DNA of 64,000 bases from JAPLJC01 sp963697965 (GTDB lineage Bacteria; Desulfobacterota; Desulfobaccia; Desulfobaccales; 0-14-0-80-60-11). Below, piece after piece: positions 15,422 through 24,675 of the stretch. Both the position numbers and the translations under genes were made by a program. The notes under the pieces were generated by a model. The model searched no databases. It worked only from the letters and a program-made list of their open reading frames with translations, and was not told the origin of the DNA. Positions within the stretch are counted from its first letter, which is position 1, and each line of letters begins with the position of its first letter. Location: positions 186,001-250,000 of the forward strand of contig OY969108.1 of assembly GCA_963697965.1 (NCBI GenBank), given 5' to 3'.

Positions 15422-15863
15422 TCCATTATTAACTGGACAAAATCCCACTTTTTGTCCATCTACCCCCTGGGGGGGCTTTTGCTTATCCCTCACATAGTCC
15501 TCCCGGGCGATGGTGTCCCGCTTCCGGATATGGTCTTTATCCAGTGCTGATTAGGTGACTCTTTTCGCCAGATATTAGAGGCCCAGATATCCCCCACAAC
15601 CTCTCTGGGAGCGCCTGAGACCGCCCAGGATGGATAATAAGGACTAACCCTGCCTTACCTCCCTCTCTCGCCTTGCCGCCTAGTGTGCCGCCCCATGGTC
15701 TAGCAGTTTTTCTCGGAAATATTGACACTTTCTGCCAGATAGTCGTATGGTAGGAATAAGAAAAAACTCTTTCCGAATGCTGCGAGTGTGGGGGACCCAT
15801 GGCACGGGTGAAGTCGGGTGGAGCCAACGACAACCGCCAAGAAAATGGCGGGAAAACTGGAAA
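15422..15863. other. Intergenic region with inverted repeat, before defence operon
   Basis: An inverted repeat at 15434-15458 (TGGACAAAA, 7-base loop, TTTTTGTCCA) directly follows the PIN gene and may terminate it, though no separate T-run follows. The remaining bases show no gene. The helicase frame is open from 15747, but that part is not protein-like and is treated as leader. Confidence 0.5.
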
Positions 15864-18800
15864 ATGATGACAACTTCAAGTTGTCCAATACGCGAAGGTT
15901 GTATCGTAGTCGGCTCGCTCTTCAACGAGCCCATGCGCGTGGAGACGGTGCGTGCCAACGGTGACGGCGCCTGGACTGTAGGCCTCGTCGGCATGCAATC
16001 CGAACGTTTCCGCAAGGTCACGCTCAGCGTCCGCGACCTTGAAGGGCTTACCATTCTCAATGCCGGTTTTACCTACCAAGGCGACGGACGTCTCCTTCGC
16101 TTGGGCCTTCAAGCGTATTCGCTCGGCATTGCTTGGGAATTTGACCCATATTTCGGCCTCTCGATCTCTCGCGTCGATCCGCTGCCGCACCAGCTTGAGG
16201 CCATCTACGACTATCTCCTGAAGTTGGCCCGCGTCCGATTCCTGCTTGCCGACGATGCCGGTGCAGGCAAGACTATCATGGCTGGGCTCCTCATTCGCGA
16301 ACTTCAATTGCGCGGGCTTGCCGAGCGGATTCTCATCGTGTGCCCTTCCAACCTCTCCTTCCAGTGGCAGCGGGAACTGAAGGAAAAATTCGATGAGAAG
16401 TTCCTCGTTCTGAAGGGCGCCGACATCCGCGAACAGTTCGGTGTCAATCAATGGTTAGAACAGAAGAAAATCATCACGTCGCTCGACCTTGCCAAGCGAA
16501 CCGAGATTCTGCCGGGCTTGAGACAAGTCCAATGGGATCTCATAATCGTGGATGAGGCCCACCGCATGTCCTGGACGCCTCCAGCCCGCAAGACCGCGCG
16601 GTATGCCCTCGGTGAACTCCTGCGGGACACGTCCGACCACCTCCTGTTGCTGACGGCAACACCTCACAAGGGTGACCCGGCTAATTTCAGCCTGTTCCTG
16701 CAACTGCTCGACTCGGACGCCTATGCGGACGTCCGCTCCATCCGTGAGGCCATGGAACGCCGCCGCGCCCCATTCTATTTGCGCCGCACCAAAGAGGCGA
16801 TGGTCTACTTCCCGGAACGGCGGTCTGACGGCACTTGGGTGGCGGAGAAGATCTTCACCAAGCGCATCCCCCACACCGTCAACTTCCAGATCGATGGGCC
16901 AGAGTTTGATCTCTATAGAGAAATCACCCGCTTCGTGAAGCGCCAGAGCGCCAAGGCCGCCGCCCAGGGCGATGATCCCCGCGCCCGCGCAGTTGGGTTC
17001 TTGATGTCCCTCTACCAGCGCCGGTTGGCCTCCAGCACCTACGCCATGCGGCATAGCCTGGAAAACCGTGTTCGCAGGTTGGAAGAGGGGCTTAAGAAAG
17101 CCCAGGAACTCGCCCGACTGGCCCCGCCAGCCCTCCCCGATCCGGAAGAGATCGAAGAAATGGAGGAGAACGAGCGCGAGCGGCTCGAGCAGATGCTCGA
17201 GGCCATCACCTTAGCCGGGAACGCCGAGCAGGTGCGCGAGGAGATCGCGGAGCTGCGTCAGCTCGCCAAACAGGCCCAGGCCGTGGAAGCCGCCGATGCC
17301 GAGGCCAAGCTCTCGAAGCTCAAGAGTCTGCTCCACTGTGAGGGCTTCTTCGACCGTACGGACCAGCGCCTTCTCCTGTTCACTGAGTTTAAGGACACTC
17401 TCGACTATCTCGTTGGAAAGCTGAAGACCTGGGGCTTCAAGGTCGGCTGCATCCATGGCGGCATGAAGCCGGGTTCCCGCAACGACCCCGGCACGCGGCT
17501 CTACTCGGAACAACAATTTCGTGATGGTGCGATCCAGGTGCTGGTGGCCACCGAGGCGGCAGGGGAAGGTATCAACCTTCAGGTCTGTAATATCCTTTTC
17601 AACTACGACATACCTTGGAACCCCAATCGCCTTGAGCAGCGTATGGGCCGCATACATCGTTACGGCCAGAGGAAGGACTGCCTCATCTTCAACTTCGCGG
17701 CCACGAATACCATCGAGGGCCGTGTCCTCCAGCGGCTGTTTGAGAAGCTCCAGGAAATTCGGAACGCTCTCGACGACGACGCGGTCTTCAACGTTGTGGG
17801 CGAAATACTACCCGCCGCCCACGTAGAGCATATCCTACGGGACTACTACGCAGGCAAGCTTGGCGACGCGGACCTCGAAGAGCGTCTACTTGAAAACGTG
17901 GACGAGGGGCGCTTCCGGGCCATCTGCCAGAACGCCCTTGAAGGCCTGGCTTCCAAGAAGCTCAACCTGGAGATGCTGATCGAGCGCCGGGCCCTGGCCC
18001 AGGAGCGTCGCGTCGTGCCCGAGACCATCGCCCGCTTCCTGCGAGAGGCGGCCGAATACGTTCCGCTCAAACTCAAGGTCGTGGAGAGTATGCCCCATAC
18101 CTTCGAGCCCGCCCGGACGCCACCGGCGCTTCAACGGCATGAGCGCGAGCCGGACTGGAAGCTTCCTCCCCTGGCGGCAAAATATCCACGCTGCTCCACC
18201 GACCGCGACACGGCCGAGAAGAACAACCTCGAATGGGTCACGCCCGGTCATCCACTCTTCGAGGCCGTCCGCAGGCATACCTATATCAAGGCCGCCGAGG
18301 CGTTCGGCCAGGGGGCTTGCTTCTATTCCCTTCAACACGAGATGCCGGCGCGGCTCGACTTCTACCGCGCTCGCGTGGTGGACGGCCTCGGCGACGTGGT
18401 TCACGAGCGTCTCTTCGCCGTGGAACTCGCCGGAAACGCTGACCCGTGCCGGCGCGAGCCAAACATGCTCGGGAACTTCTCGCCTGCGGAGCCGCCCGAC
18501 GAGCTTCCCGTTGTCGCTTTTGAGCCCGAACCTTCGGCTTGGCTGCATAAGAACGCTCTCCAGGCTTTCCTCGAAGAGACGCGGGAGGAGCGTTTGGCCG
18601 AGGCCGAGCGCATCGCCCAACACGTGGAGCTTTCCCTTACCGAACTGCTCCAGCGCGCGGATGAGGAGATAGGCAAGGCCAATGAGGACAAGGAGAAAGG
18701 CGTGACCGGTGCGGATGGCCGTTTGGCCCAGGCCGAAAACCGGCACGCCGAGCTTATGGCCCGACGTGAGCGGCGCCGGCAAGAACTGGAGCGCCAGCGG

Positions 18801-19307
18801 TCCCTGACGCTTCAGGCTGTTGAGCGAATAGCCAGTATTCTTGTCCTGCCACACCCAGAACGCGAGGCCCTTGACGTCCGCGGCATGCGGCCAAACCCGG
18901 AGACGGAGGCCACGGCAATGCGGGTGGTGATTGAGTATGAAGAGGCCCAGGGCCGCCAGGTCTGCGACGTCCACGAGAAGAACCTGGGCTACGATGTCAC
19001 CAGCCTTGACATCAACTCCGGGGAATTGCGGCTCATTGAGGTTAAGGGCCTGGGCGAATCCACGGGCACGATCCTGCTCACGCCCAACGAGCGCTGCGTT
19101 GCCGAGGACCGTCGTGACTGTTATTGGCTTTACGTGGTCACGAACTGCGCTGTCGAGCCCGCGCTCCAGGAGCCGGTCAAGGACCCGGCCCGGTTCACCT
19201 GGCGAGAGGTGACCAAGGTGGCCCACTACTGGCTGGAAGTGAACGCCATGACGCAACCGATGATGGTGCGAGAGGATCAAGATCCTTTTGGAGTACCCAG
19301 AAAATGA
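15864..19307 (+). CDS. SNF2-type helicase with C-terminal DUF3883
   Basis: 1147 residues from ATG 15864 (upstream in-frame ATG 15747 rejected). Superfamily 2 motifs: Walker A DDAGAGKT near residue 128, DEAH near 229, LLLTATPH, then in the second RecA lobe ATEAAGEGINLQ and EQRMGRIHRYGQ near 590. A helical, coiled-coil-rich middle (about 390-500) separates the lobes. Residues about 1020-1128 (LGYDVTSLDINSGELRLIEVKG) are DUF3883, a PD-(D/E)XK-like domain; the D, E and K of that core are present. Such helicases translocate on dsDNA in restriction systems (compare DISARM DrmD). First gene of the operon; its stop overlaps the Fic start (ATGA). Confidence 0.88.
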   Translation: MMTTSSCPIREGCIVVGSLFNEPMRVETVRANGDGAWTVGLVGMQSERFRKVTLSVRDLEGLTILNAGFTYQGDGRLLRLGLQAYSLGIAWEFDPYFGLSISRVDPLPHQLEAIYDYLLKLARVRFLLADDAGAGKTIMAGLLIRELQLRGLAERILIVCPSNLSFQWQRELKEKFDEKFLVLKGADIREQFGVNQWLEQKKIITSLDLAKRTEILPGLRQVQWDLIIVDEAHRMSWTPPARKTARYALGELLRDTSDHLLLLTATPHKGDPANFSLFLQLLDSDAYADVRSIREAMERRRAPFYLRRTKEAMVYFPERRSDGTWVAEKIFTKRIPHTVNFQIDGPEFDLYREITRFVKRQSAKAAAQGDDPRARAVGFLMSLYQRRLASSTYAMRHSLENRVRRLEEGLKKAQELARLAPPALPDPEEIEEMEENERERLEQMLEAITLAGNAEQVREEIAELRQLAKQAQAVEAADAEAKLSKLKSLLHCEGFFDRTDQRLLLFTEFKDTLDYLVGKLKTWGFKVGCIHGGMKPGSRNDPGTRLYSEQQFRDGAIQVLVATEAAGEGINLQVCNILFNYDIPWNPNRLEQRMGRIHRYGQRKDCLIFNFAATNTIEGRVLQRLFEKLQEIRNALDDDAVFNVVGEILPAAHVEHILRDYYAGKLGDADLEERLLENVDEGRFRAICQNALEGLASKKLNLEMLIERRALAQERRVVPETIARFLREAAEYVPLKLKVVESMPHTFEPARTPPALQRHEREPDWKLPPLAAKYPRCSTDRDTAEKNNLEWVTPGHPLFEAVRRHTYIKAAEAFGQGACFYSLQHEMPARLDFYRARVVDGLGDVVHERLFAVELAGNADPCRREPNMLGNFSPAEPPDELPVVAFEPEPSAWLHKNALQAFLEETREERLAEAERIAQHVELSLTELLQRADEEIGKANEDKEKGVTGADGRLAQAENRHAELMARRERRRQELERQRSLTLQAVERIASILVLPHPEREALDVRGMRPNPETEATAMRVVIEYEEAQGRQVCDVHEKNLGYDVTSLDINSGELRLIEVKGLGESTGTILLTPNERCVAEDRRDCYWLYVVTNCAVEPALQEPVKDPARFTWREVTKVAHYWLEVNAMTQPMMVREDQDPFGVPRK

Positions 19308-20359
19308 GGAGTTTCCGGGGAACCCGGCTTCAAGACACCCGACTGCCCCTTTCCACTGTGTGGTTGCTGGAAACCTTGGCCGAAAGCAAGGGCCGCCAGC
19401 AGCTTTTCGAAAATCAGTTCCCCCAGATTCTGAAGACGCTCAGGGAAATGGCGCTGATCGAGAGCGCGGAATCGTCCAATCGAATCGAGGGTGTGACGGT
19501 CGAAAAAAGCCGGCTGCGTCCCCTGGTCCTGGGAAAGACCCGGCCTCGCGACCGTTCGGAGGAAGAGATCGTCGGCTATCGGCTGGCGCTGAACTGGATA
19601 CATACCGATTACCGCAAGATCCCCATCACTCCGGAAACCTGTTTGCGTCTTCACGCCCTCGCCCAGGGAGGCACCAGTGGCGATGCCGGACAGTGGAAGA
19701 CCACCCCCAACGACATCATCGAGATTTTTCCCGATGGCCGCCGCGAGGTGCGCTTCCGACCGCTCGCCCCGGAGCTGGTTCCCGAGGTCATGGCCGAACT
19801 TTGCCTGGGATATCGCCATGCCATTGACCAGTTGCAGGTCACTCCGCTGCTGGCGTCCGCCTGCTTGATCCTGGATTTCCTCTGTATTCACCCCTTTCGG
19901 GACGGCAACGGCCGCGTTTCCCGGCTTCTCACCTTGCTCTCTTCTTACCATCATGGTTACGAAGTCGGGCGCTACATCAGCCATGAGCGCATCGTGGAAC
20001 AGACCAAGGAAGATTATTATGAAATCTTGAAAACGAGTTCCGCCGGCTGGCACGAGAACCGGCATGATATCCTGCCCTGGTTCAACTACCTCCTTTCCGT
20101 CTGGCGAATGGCCTACCGTGAATTTGAGGCGCGGGCGAATCGTCAGCAGCCGCAGCGCGGCTCCAAGACCGCCCTGGTGGAATATGCCCTGCAAAACCTG
20201 GTGGGCGCTTTCGGCATCGCCGATGTGGAACGCCTTTGCCCCAATGTCAGCCGCGACACCATCCGCCTGGTCATGAACCGCTGGCGGGAAGAAGGCAGGT
20301 TGGAGAGCCTGGGCAAGGGACGGGACGCCAAATGGCGGCGCCTGGAACAAAAGAGGTAA
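19304..20359 (+). CDS. Fic family protein (class II, with inhibitory helix)
   Basis: 351 residues starting at ATG 19304 inside the helicase stop. The Fic motif is complete: HPFRDGNGRVSR near residue 196, with the catalytic His and the anion-binding loop. An N-terminal inhibitory helix ESSNRIEG (near residue 58) matches the (S/T)xxxE(G/N) rule. A C-terminal winged helix follows (AFGIADVERL and SRDTIRLVMNRW). Fic enzymes transfer AMP or another nucleotide to target hydroxyls. Within this operon it could modify a partner or host protein upon infection. It appears to be an insertion, since a leftover helicase tail lies just behind it. Confidence 0.88.
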   Translation: MRSFRGTRLQDTRLPLSTVWLLETLAESKGRQQLFENQFPQILKTLREMALIESAESSNRIEGVTVEKSRLRPLVLGKTRPRDRSEEEIVGYRLALNWIHTDYRKIPITPETCLRLHALAQGGTSGDAGQWKTTPNDIIEIFPDGRREVRFRPLAPELVPEVMAELCLGYRHAIDQLQVTPLLASACLILDFLCIHPFRDGNGRVSRLLTLLSSYHHGYEVGRYISHERIVEQTKEDYYEILKTSSAGWHENRHDILPWFNYLLSVWRMAYREFEARANRQQPQRGSKTALVEYALQNLVGAFGIADVERLCPNVSRDTIRLVMNRWREEGRLESLGKGRDAKWRRLEQKR

Positions 20360-20403
20360 TACCACATTAATGTGGGAATAAATGTAGGAATAACTCCCTT
20401 TTG

Positions 20404-20469
20404 CTGGAAGTTAACGTTATGACGCAGCCCATGATGGTGCGGGAGAACGAAGCCTCGTATGGATTATGA
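20404..20469 (+). pseudogene. Relict 3' end of a second helicase gene
   Basis: In frame it reads LEVNVMTQPMMVREN, ASYGL and stop, matching the true helicase end LEVNAMTQPMMVRED at 19233-19280 (DNA differs mainly at third positions). The fic gene therefore lies between two versions of the same 3' end, a footprint of an insertion or homologous replacement between related operons. Confidence 0.8.
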
Positions 20470-20497
20470 AAGGACTCAAAAGAAGGGCGATATATAG

Positions 20498-21691
20498 ATG
20501 TCAATGCTATTGTTCATGCCTTGGTGTGCGATTGACAAAGATTACAATGTCGGCGATATCGATATCCTCCCTTTCGATCGCCGAGGGAACATTAATGGGT
20601 TGGATGATGACGCCCAGCGCAGCAGTAAAACTATTATGGCCACTTACAAGGACTTGAAGGGTAGGCCAATACAAAAAGCTTGTATAATTCATTACGCCGG
20701 TAAGTCACTGATAGACGACCTGACCAATGATGAGATCGAGATTGCACAGGACCTCGCGGTAATCGCTTGTTTTGCCGGTCTTGCTAACCGTGAGTTCTTT
20801 AATTCCCTTGGTCTTTACTGCAATAGCGACTGCTTCTCGTTATATATCCAGAAATTTGAAAAGACTGATTTTATAGCGCTCATGATTCGCCGTCGCGAGG
20901 GGCGAACGATGAGTGTATGGCCAATTGATGACCTCACTATCACAATACCCATACACTGTAATTCAATCCGAGAGGTTGTTCTGGACGCTGGACTTCTAAA
21001 GGCGCTTGTTGATCATCGTAGTCAACTTAAGAACGGTGAATGGGGAAAATGGCAGAATGCTATTTCCTGTTTCAATCAGGCCAACACGGATAGCGACAAC
21101 ATCCGCTATCAAATGGAGTGGGTTCTGCTTTGCAGTGCATTCGAGCACATTCTGGGCGCGGATTCCAAGGCCAAGGACGTAGCCAGTAAACTTGCCGGAG
21201 CATTTGTCCCTTCTGAGGAGTTTATGGCAACGGACGCCATTAGACTCTCAGAGCAACAGAAGAATGATGGGAAGTCGGTCCGTTATGAATGGATGCGCGA
21301 ATTCTATCGTATTCGCGGGGACTTCGCACATGGGAAGCTGACCACCGAACAGCCTGCCACGTGGAATCCTCTTGAGCATCTGTTCTTAGCCACAATTGCT
21401 TTTCCGCTACTCGTCAAATCCCTTTTGAACAAAGCAGGTAAATACAAGCTGACAGATAGCGAACAAGCGCAGATTGATAGTTTCGAGAAGTTTGCAGACA
21501 CGCCGGACTTCCTCCAACCGCCGCCGAACCAAAAGAGTAGCATGGATTCTCACTGGATTCGACTGCGTGCAGAATCCAGTCGGAAGATTCGAAAAATTGC
21601 CGTAGAACGTGCACTCATGCAGCCGGGGGAAATCTTTGCTCCCGATCAACGGCAATGTCCAGAAGAGAGTTCTGACGAGGAAAACAGATGA
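20498..21691 (+). CDS. HEPN-like protein (ApeA-type C-terminal domain)
   Basis: 397 residues. The N-terminal 180 residues form a beta-rich domain of unknown type. The C-terminal half is helical and contains VLLCSAFEHILG and later FYRIRGDFAHGK (R and H of RGDFAH near residue 272), the RX4-6H motif of HEPN ribonucleases. The tail is proline-rich and charged. HEPN proteins cleave RNA in abortive infection and toxin systems. It overlaps the methyltransferase by 4 bp (ATGA), so it is made in step with it. GC content and codon choice seem lower than in the genes on both sides, suggesting separate origin. Confidence 0.7.
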   Translation: MSMLLFMPWCAIDKDYNVGDIDILPFDRRGNINGLDDDAQRSSKTIMATYKDLKGRPIQKACIIHYAGKSLIDDLTNDEIEIAQDLAVIACFAGLANREFFNSLGLYCNSDCFSLYIQKFEKTDFIALMIRRREGRTMSVWPIDDLTITIPIHCNSIREVVLDAGLLKALVDHRSQLKNGEWGKWQNAISCFNQANTDSDNIRYQMEWVLLCSAFEHILGADSKAKDVASKLAGAFVPSEEFMATDAIRLSEQQKNDGKSVRYEWMREFYRIRGDFAHGKLTTEQPATWNPLEHLFLATIAFPLLVKSLLNKAGKYKLTDSEQAQIDSFEKFADTPDFLQPPPNQKSSMDSHWIRLRAESSRKIRKIAVERALMQPGEIFAPDQRQCPEESSDEENR

Positions 21692-24669
21692 TACCTAAGG
21701 AATGCAAGCGCCTGGCGGAGGTGGATTTCCCCATTGCCGTGGTCTCGAAGCACTCGGCGCGGGAGAAGTCCATCCGGCATGGGCATCCCTGCACGCTGCA
21801 TTTGTGGTGGGCGCGGCGGCCGTTGGCGGCTTGCCGGGCTATGCTATTGGCGCTCTTGCTTCCTGACCCATGCGACCTGCATTGCCCGGAGGATTTCAAG
21901 AAGCAAGCACGGGATTTGTTATCGAGCCACCTGACAATTGTCGGGTCGAAAGATAAAGACCTGCGCCGGTCTTTGCTCAAGTTCATCGGTGACTTCGCTA
22001 ACTGGGACAATTCCAACCATCCAACATACCTGGAGGTTGGGCGGGGATTAGTTAAGGCGGCCCATGGCGAAGAAACGCCCCTGGTGGTGGACCCGTTTGC
22101 GGGTGGCGGGTCGATTCCGCTGGAGGCGCTACGGTTGGGCTGCGAGGCCTTTGCCAGCGACCTCAACCCCGTGGCCTGCCTCATCCTTAAGGTTATGATA
22201 GAAGACATCCCACGCCACGGATCGGAGCTTGCCGAGGAGCTCCGCCGGGTGGGCGGCGAGATCAAGAAGCAGGCCGAGAACGAACTGGCCGAGTTCTACC
22301 CCAAGGACCCGAACGGGGCACAGCCTACCGCCTACCTCTGGTCTCGAACGGTGAAGTGCGAGTCCCCCAACTGCGGGGCGGAGATTCCTCTGGCGCGGTC
22401 GTTCTGGCTATGCAAGAAGGCGAATCGCAAACGGGCCCTCAGGTACAAGGTCATCCGGCTAGGGGGCGAGCCGCCACAAGTGGAGTTCGAGGTCTTCGAG
22501 CCAGAGATGGACAAGGAAGTTCCGGGTGGAACGGTCACGCGGGCCAAGGCCACCTGTCCCTGCTGCAATACCGTACTGTCACCGGATCGCGTCCGGGCAC
22601 AACTTTCAGAACAGAAGGCCGGCGCAGACGCGATATTTGATAGAAGGGGCAACCGCACGGGCGGGGCTCGGCTGCTGGCAGTGGTTATCCAGAAGCCCGG
22701 TTATCCGGGCCGGCACTACCGTTTGCCAACCGCACTGGACTATGAGGCAGTGTTCCTATCAGCGAAGGCCTTGAAGGGGATGGCTGATAGGAAGCTTCCC
22801 AATGACTTCTACCTGATACCTGATGAAGAAAGGCCCGAGTCGGCCGCTGACAGGGTTCGTCCTTATGGAGCCACCTATTTCCGTGATCTTACATGTTGTC
22901 GTCAGCGTTTGGCACTCGCCTGGCTCGTCGATAAGAGTTGGGGTATCAAGAAACCGGCGATTCGTCGCATTTTCGCGTTGGTAATAGGCCGGTGCGTCGA
23001 TTATTGGAGTTCAGGTGCGGTCTGGGCAGCGGGTGGTGAGTTTGTTGCCCACACCTTCGGGCTCCAGGTGATCCCAATTGGCTGGGACTTCCCAGAAGCT
23101 GCACCATGGGCGGATTCCTCTGGTAACTTCGAGGGTGCCATAGATTGGGTGTCACGCGTGGTTGAAAAGCTTCCTACAAAAATTGCTAACGGGCAGGTTC
23201 AACTCGCTGATGCATGTGACAGTCCGTTACCAGACTTGGGAGCAAATATTTGGTTTACGGACCCCCCTTATTACGATGCTATTCGTTACGCTGATCTATC
23301 GGATTCATTTTTTGTCTGGATTAAACGTGCCCTGCCTTTAGACGATTATCTTTGTGACCCTTTCGATCACACTAATCCACTAACACCAAAATCGCGTGAA
23401 GCTGTGGAGGATAAACGTAAGTTAGTAAATAATCGTCCCAAGGACCGTGATTTCTTTGAAGAGGTGATGGCGAATGCATTTTCAGAAGGGCGGCGGGGTC
23501 TCAAGAACGATGGAGTTGCTTGTGTGGTTTTTGCACACAAGACTACGGAAGGGTGGGAGGCGCTTCTTTCAGGAATGATTCGTGGTGGCTGGACCATCAC
23601 CGCATCCTGGCCAATCGCTACTGAACGCCCTGGTCGCCTTCGTTCCCAAGACTCCGCCGCCCTTGCCACCAGCGTCCACCTCGTCTGCCGCCCGCGCCCC
23701 GAAGATGCGCCGGTGGGTGACTGGGGCGAAGTCCTGCGCGAATTACCCAAGCGCGTTGGCGATTGGATGGAGCGCCTGCAGGGCGAAGGCATCCGCGGCG
23801 CGGACCTGGTCTTCGCCTGCATTGGCCCGGCCCTGGAGATCTTTAGCCGCTACCGCATGGTCGAAACCGCCGAGGGCCGGGAGGTGAAGCTCGCCGAGTA
23901 TCTGGAGAAGGTCTGGGAGGTCGTCGGCCGGATAGCGCTGGAGCAGGTGCTCGGTACGGCCGAGGCCCAGGCCAGGAACGGCGTGGCAGGCGCCTTGGAA
24001 GAGGACGCCCGCCTGACCGCCCTCTTTCTCTGGACACTGCAAGCCACCAATGGCCAGAACGGCAATGGGGTCAAGCCGCATGAGGCAGCAGAGGAGAACT
24101 CAGGCGACGAAGACGAGGAAGAGGCCACCCTAAAGGGCAAGGCCAAGGGCTTTAGCCTGGTCTACGACGTGGTCCGCCGCTTCGCCCAACCGCTGGGAAT
24201 CGCGCTCCCCAACTGGGAGGGCCGGGTAATCGAAACGACCAAGGGTGTGGTGCGGCTCCTGGCCGTCTCCGAACGGGCCAAGCAGCTCTTTGGTAAGGAT
24301 GGCGCCGACGCCGTGGCTGAATGGATCGAACACGATCCTCGCAAAGACATTCAGCCGTTGCTCTTCCCCGAGTTGGCAGAGGATCGCACCCCCACCCAGA
24401 AGATTCATGGCCGCAAACAAGGTAGGATCAGACGCGAATTGCCTACCGAAGCTGCGGCGCAGACAGGAGCGACCACCCTTGACCGCGTCCACGCAGCCAT
24501 GCTGTTTCAGGCGGGGGGCCAGGCGCACGCTCTGCGGGAGCTCATCAAAGCCGAGCAGGATCGCGGCCCGGACTTCCTGCGCCTGGCCAACGCCCTCTCG
24601 GCTCTCTACCCCGCCGGCAGCGAGGAAAAGCGCCTGCTGGACGCTATGCTCATGGCTGTGCCACGGTAG
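21688..24669 (+). CDS. DUF1156 DNA N6-adenine/N4-cytosine methyltransferase
   Basis: 993 residues. The N terminus (HPCTLHLWWARRPLAACRAML) is the DUF1156 signature. SAM-binding motif I is DPFAGGGSIPLEA (near 135) and the amino-methyltransferase motif IV is DPPYYDAIRYADL (near 524). Between them are two CxxC-like zinc pairs (CESPNCGAEI with CKK, and CPCCNTVLSP). The C-terminal 300 residues are helical and charged and probably position DNA or partners. In related loci this enzyme marks host DNA so that the helicase/nuclease partners spare it. A middle section (23160-23620) has lower GC than its ends, suggesting past recombination in the recognition part. Confidence 0.88.
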   Translation: MIPKECKRLAEVDFPIAVVSKHSAREKSIRHGHPCTLHLWWARRPLAACRAMLLALLLPDPCDLHCPEDFKKQARDLLSSHLTIVGSKDKDLRRSLLKFIGDFANWDNSNHPTYLEVGRGLVKAAHGEETPLVVDPFAGGGSIPLEALRLGCEAFASDLNPVACLILKVMIEDIPRHGSELAEELRRVGGEIKKQAENELAEFYPKDPNGAQPTAYLWSRTVKCESPNCGAEIPLARSFWLCKKANRKRALRYKVIRLGGEPPQVEFEVFEPEMDKEVPGGTVTRAKATCPCCNTVLSPDRVRAQLSEQKAGADAIFDRRGNRTGGARLLAVVIQKPGYPGRHYRLPTALDYEAVFLSAKALKGMADRKLPNDFYLIPDEERPESAADRVRPYGATYFRDLTCCRQRLALAWLVDKSWGIKKPAIRRIFALVIGRCVDYWSSGAVWAAGGEFVAHTFGLQVIPIGWDFPEAAPWADSSGNFEGAIDWVSRVVEKLPTKIANGQVQLADACDSPLPDLGANIWFTDPPYYDAIRYADLSDSFFVWIKRALPLDDYLCDPFDHTNPLTPKSREAVEDKRKLVNNRPKDRDFFEEVMANAFSEGRRGLKNDGVACVVFAHKTTEGWEALLSGMIRGGWTITASWPIATERPGRLRSQDSAALATSVHLVCRPRPEDAPVGDWGEVLRELPKRVGDWMERLQGEGIRGADLVFACIGPALEIFSRYRMVETAEGREVKLAEYLEKVWEVVGRIALEQVLGTAEAQARNGVAGALEEDARLTALFLWTLQATNGQNGNGVKPHEAAEENSGDEDEEEATLKGKAKGFSLVYDVVRRFAQPLGIALPNWEGRVIETTKGVVRLLAVSERAKQLFGKDGADAVAEWIEHDPRKDIQPLLFPELAEDRTPTQKIHGRKQGRIRRELPTEAAAQTGATTLDRVHAAMLFQAGGQAHALRELIKAEQDRGPDFLRLANALSALYPAGSEEKRLLDAMLMAVPR

Positions 24670-24675
24670 GTACAG

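Noticed and set aside
17886..19280. 464-codon frame on the minus strand opposite the helicase
   Set aside because: A shadow of GC-rich codon usage; the plus strand encodes the conserved DUF3883 end of the helicase here.
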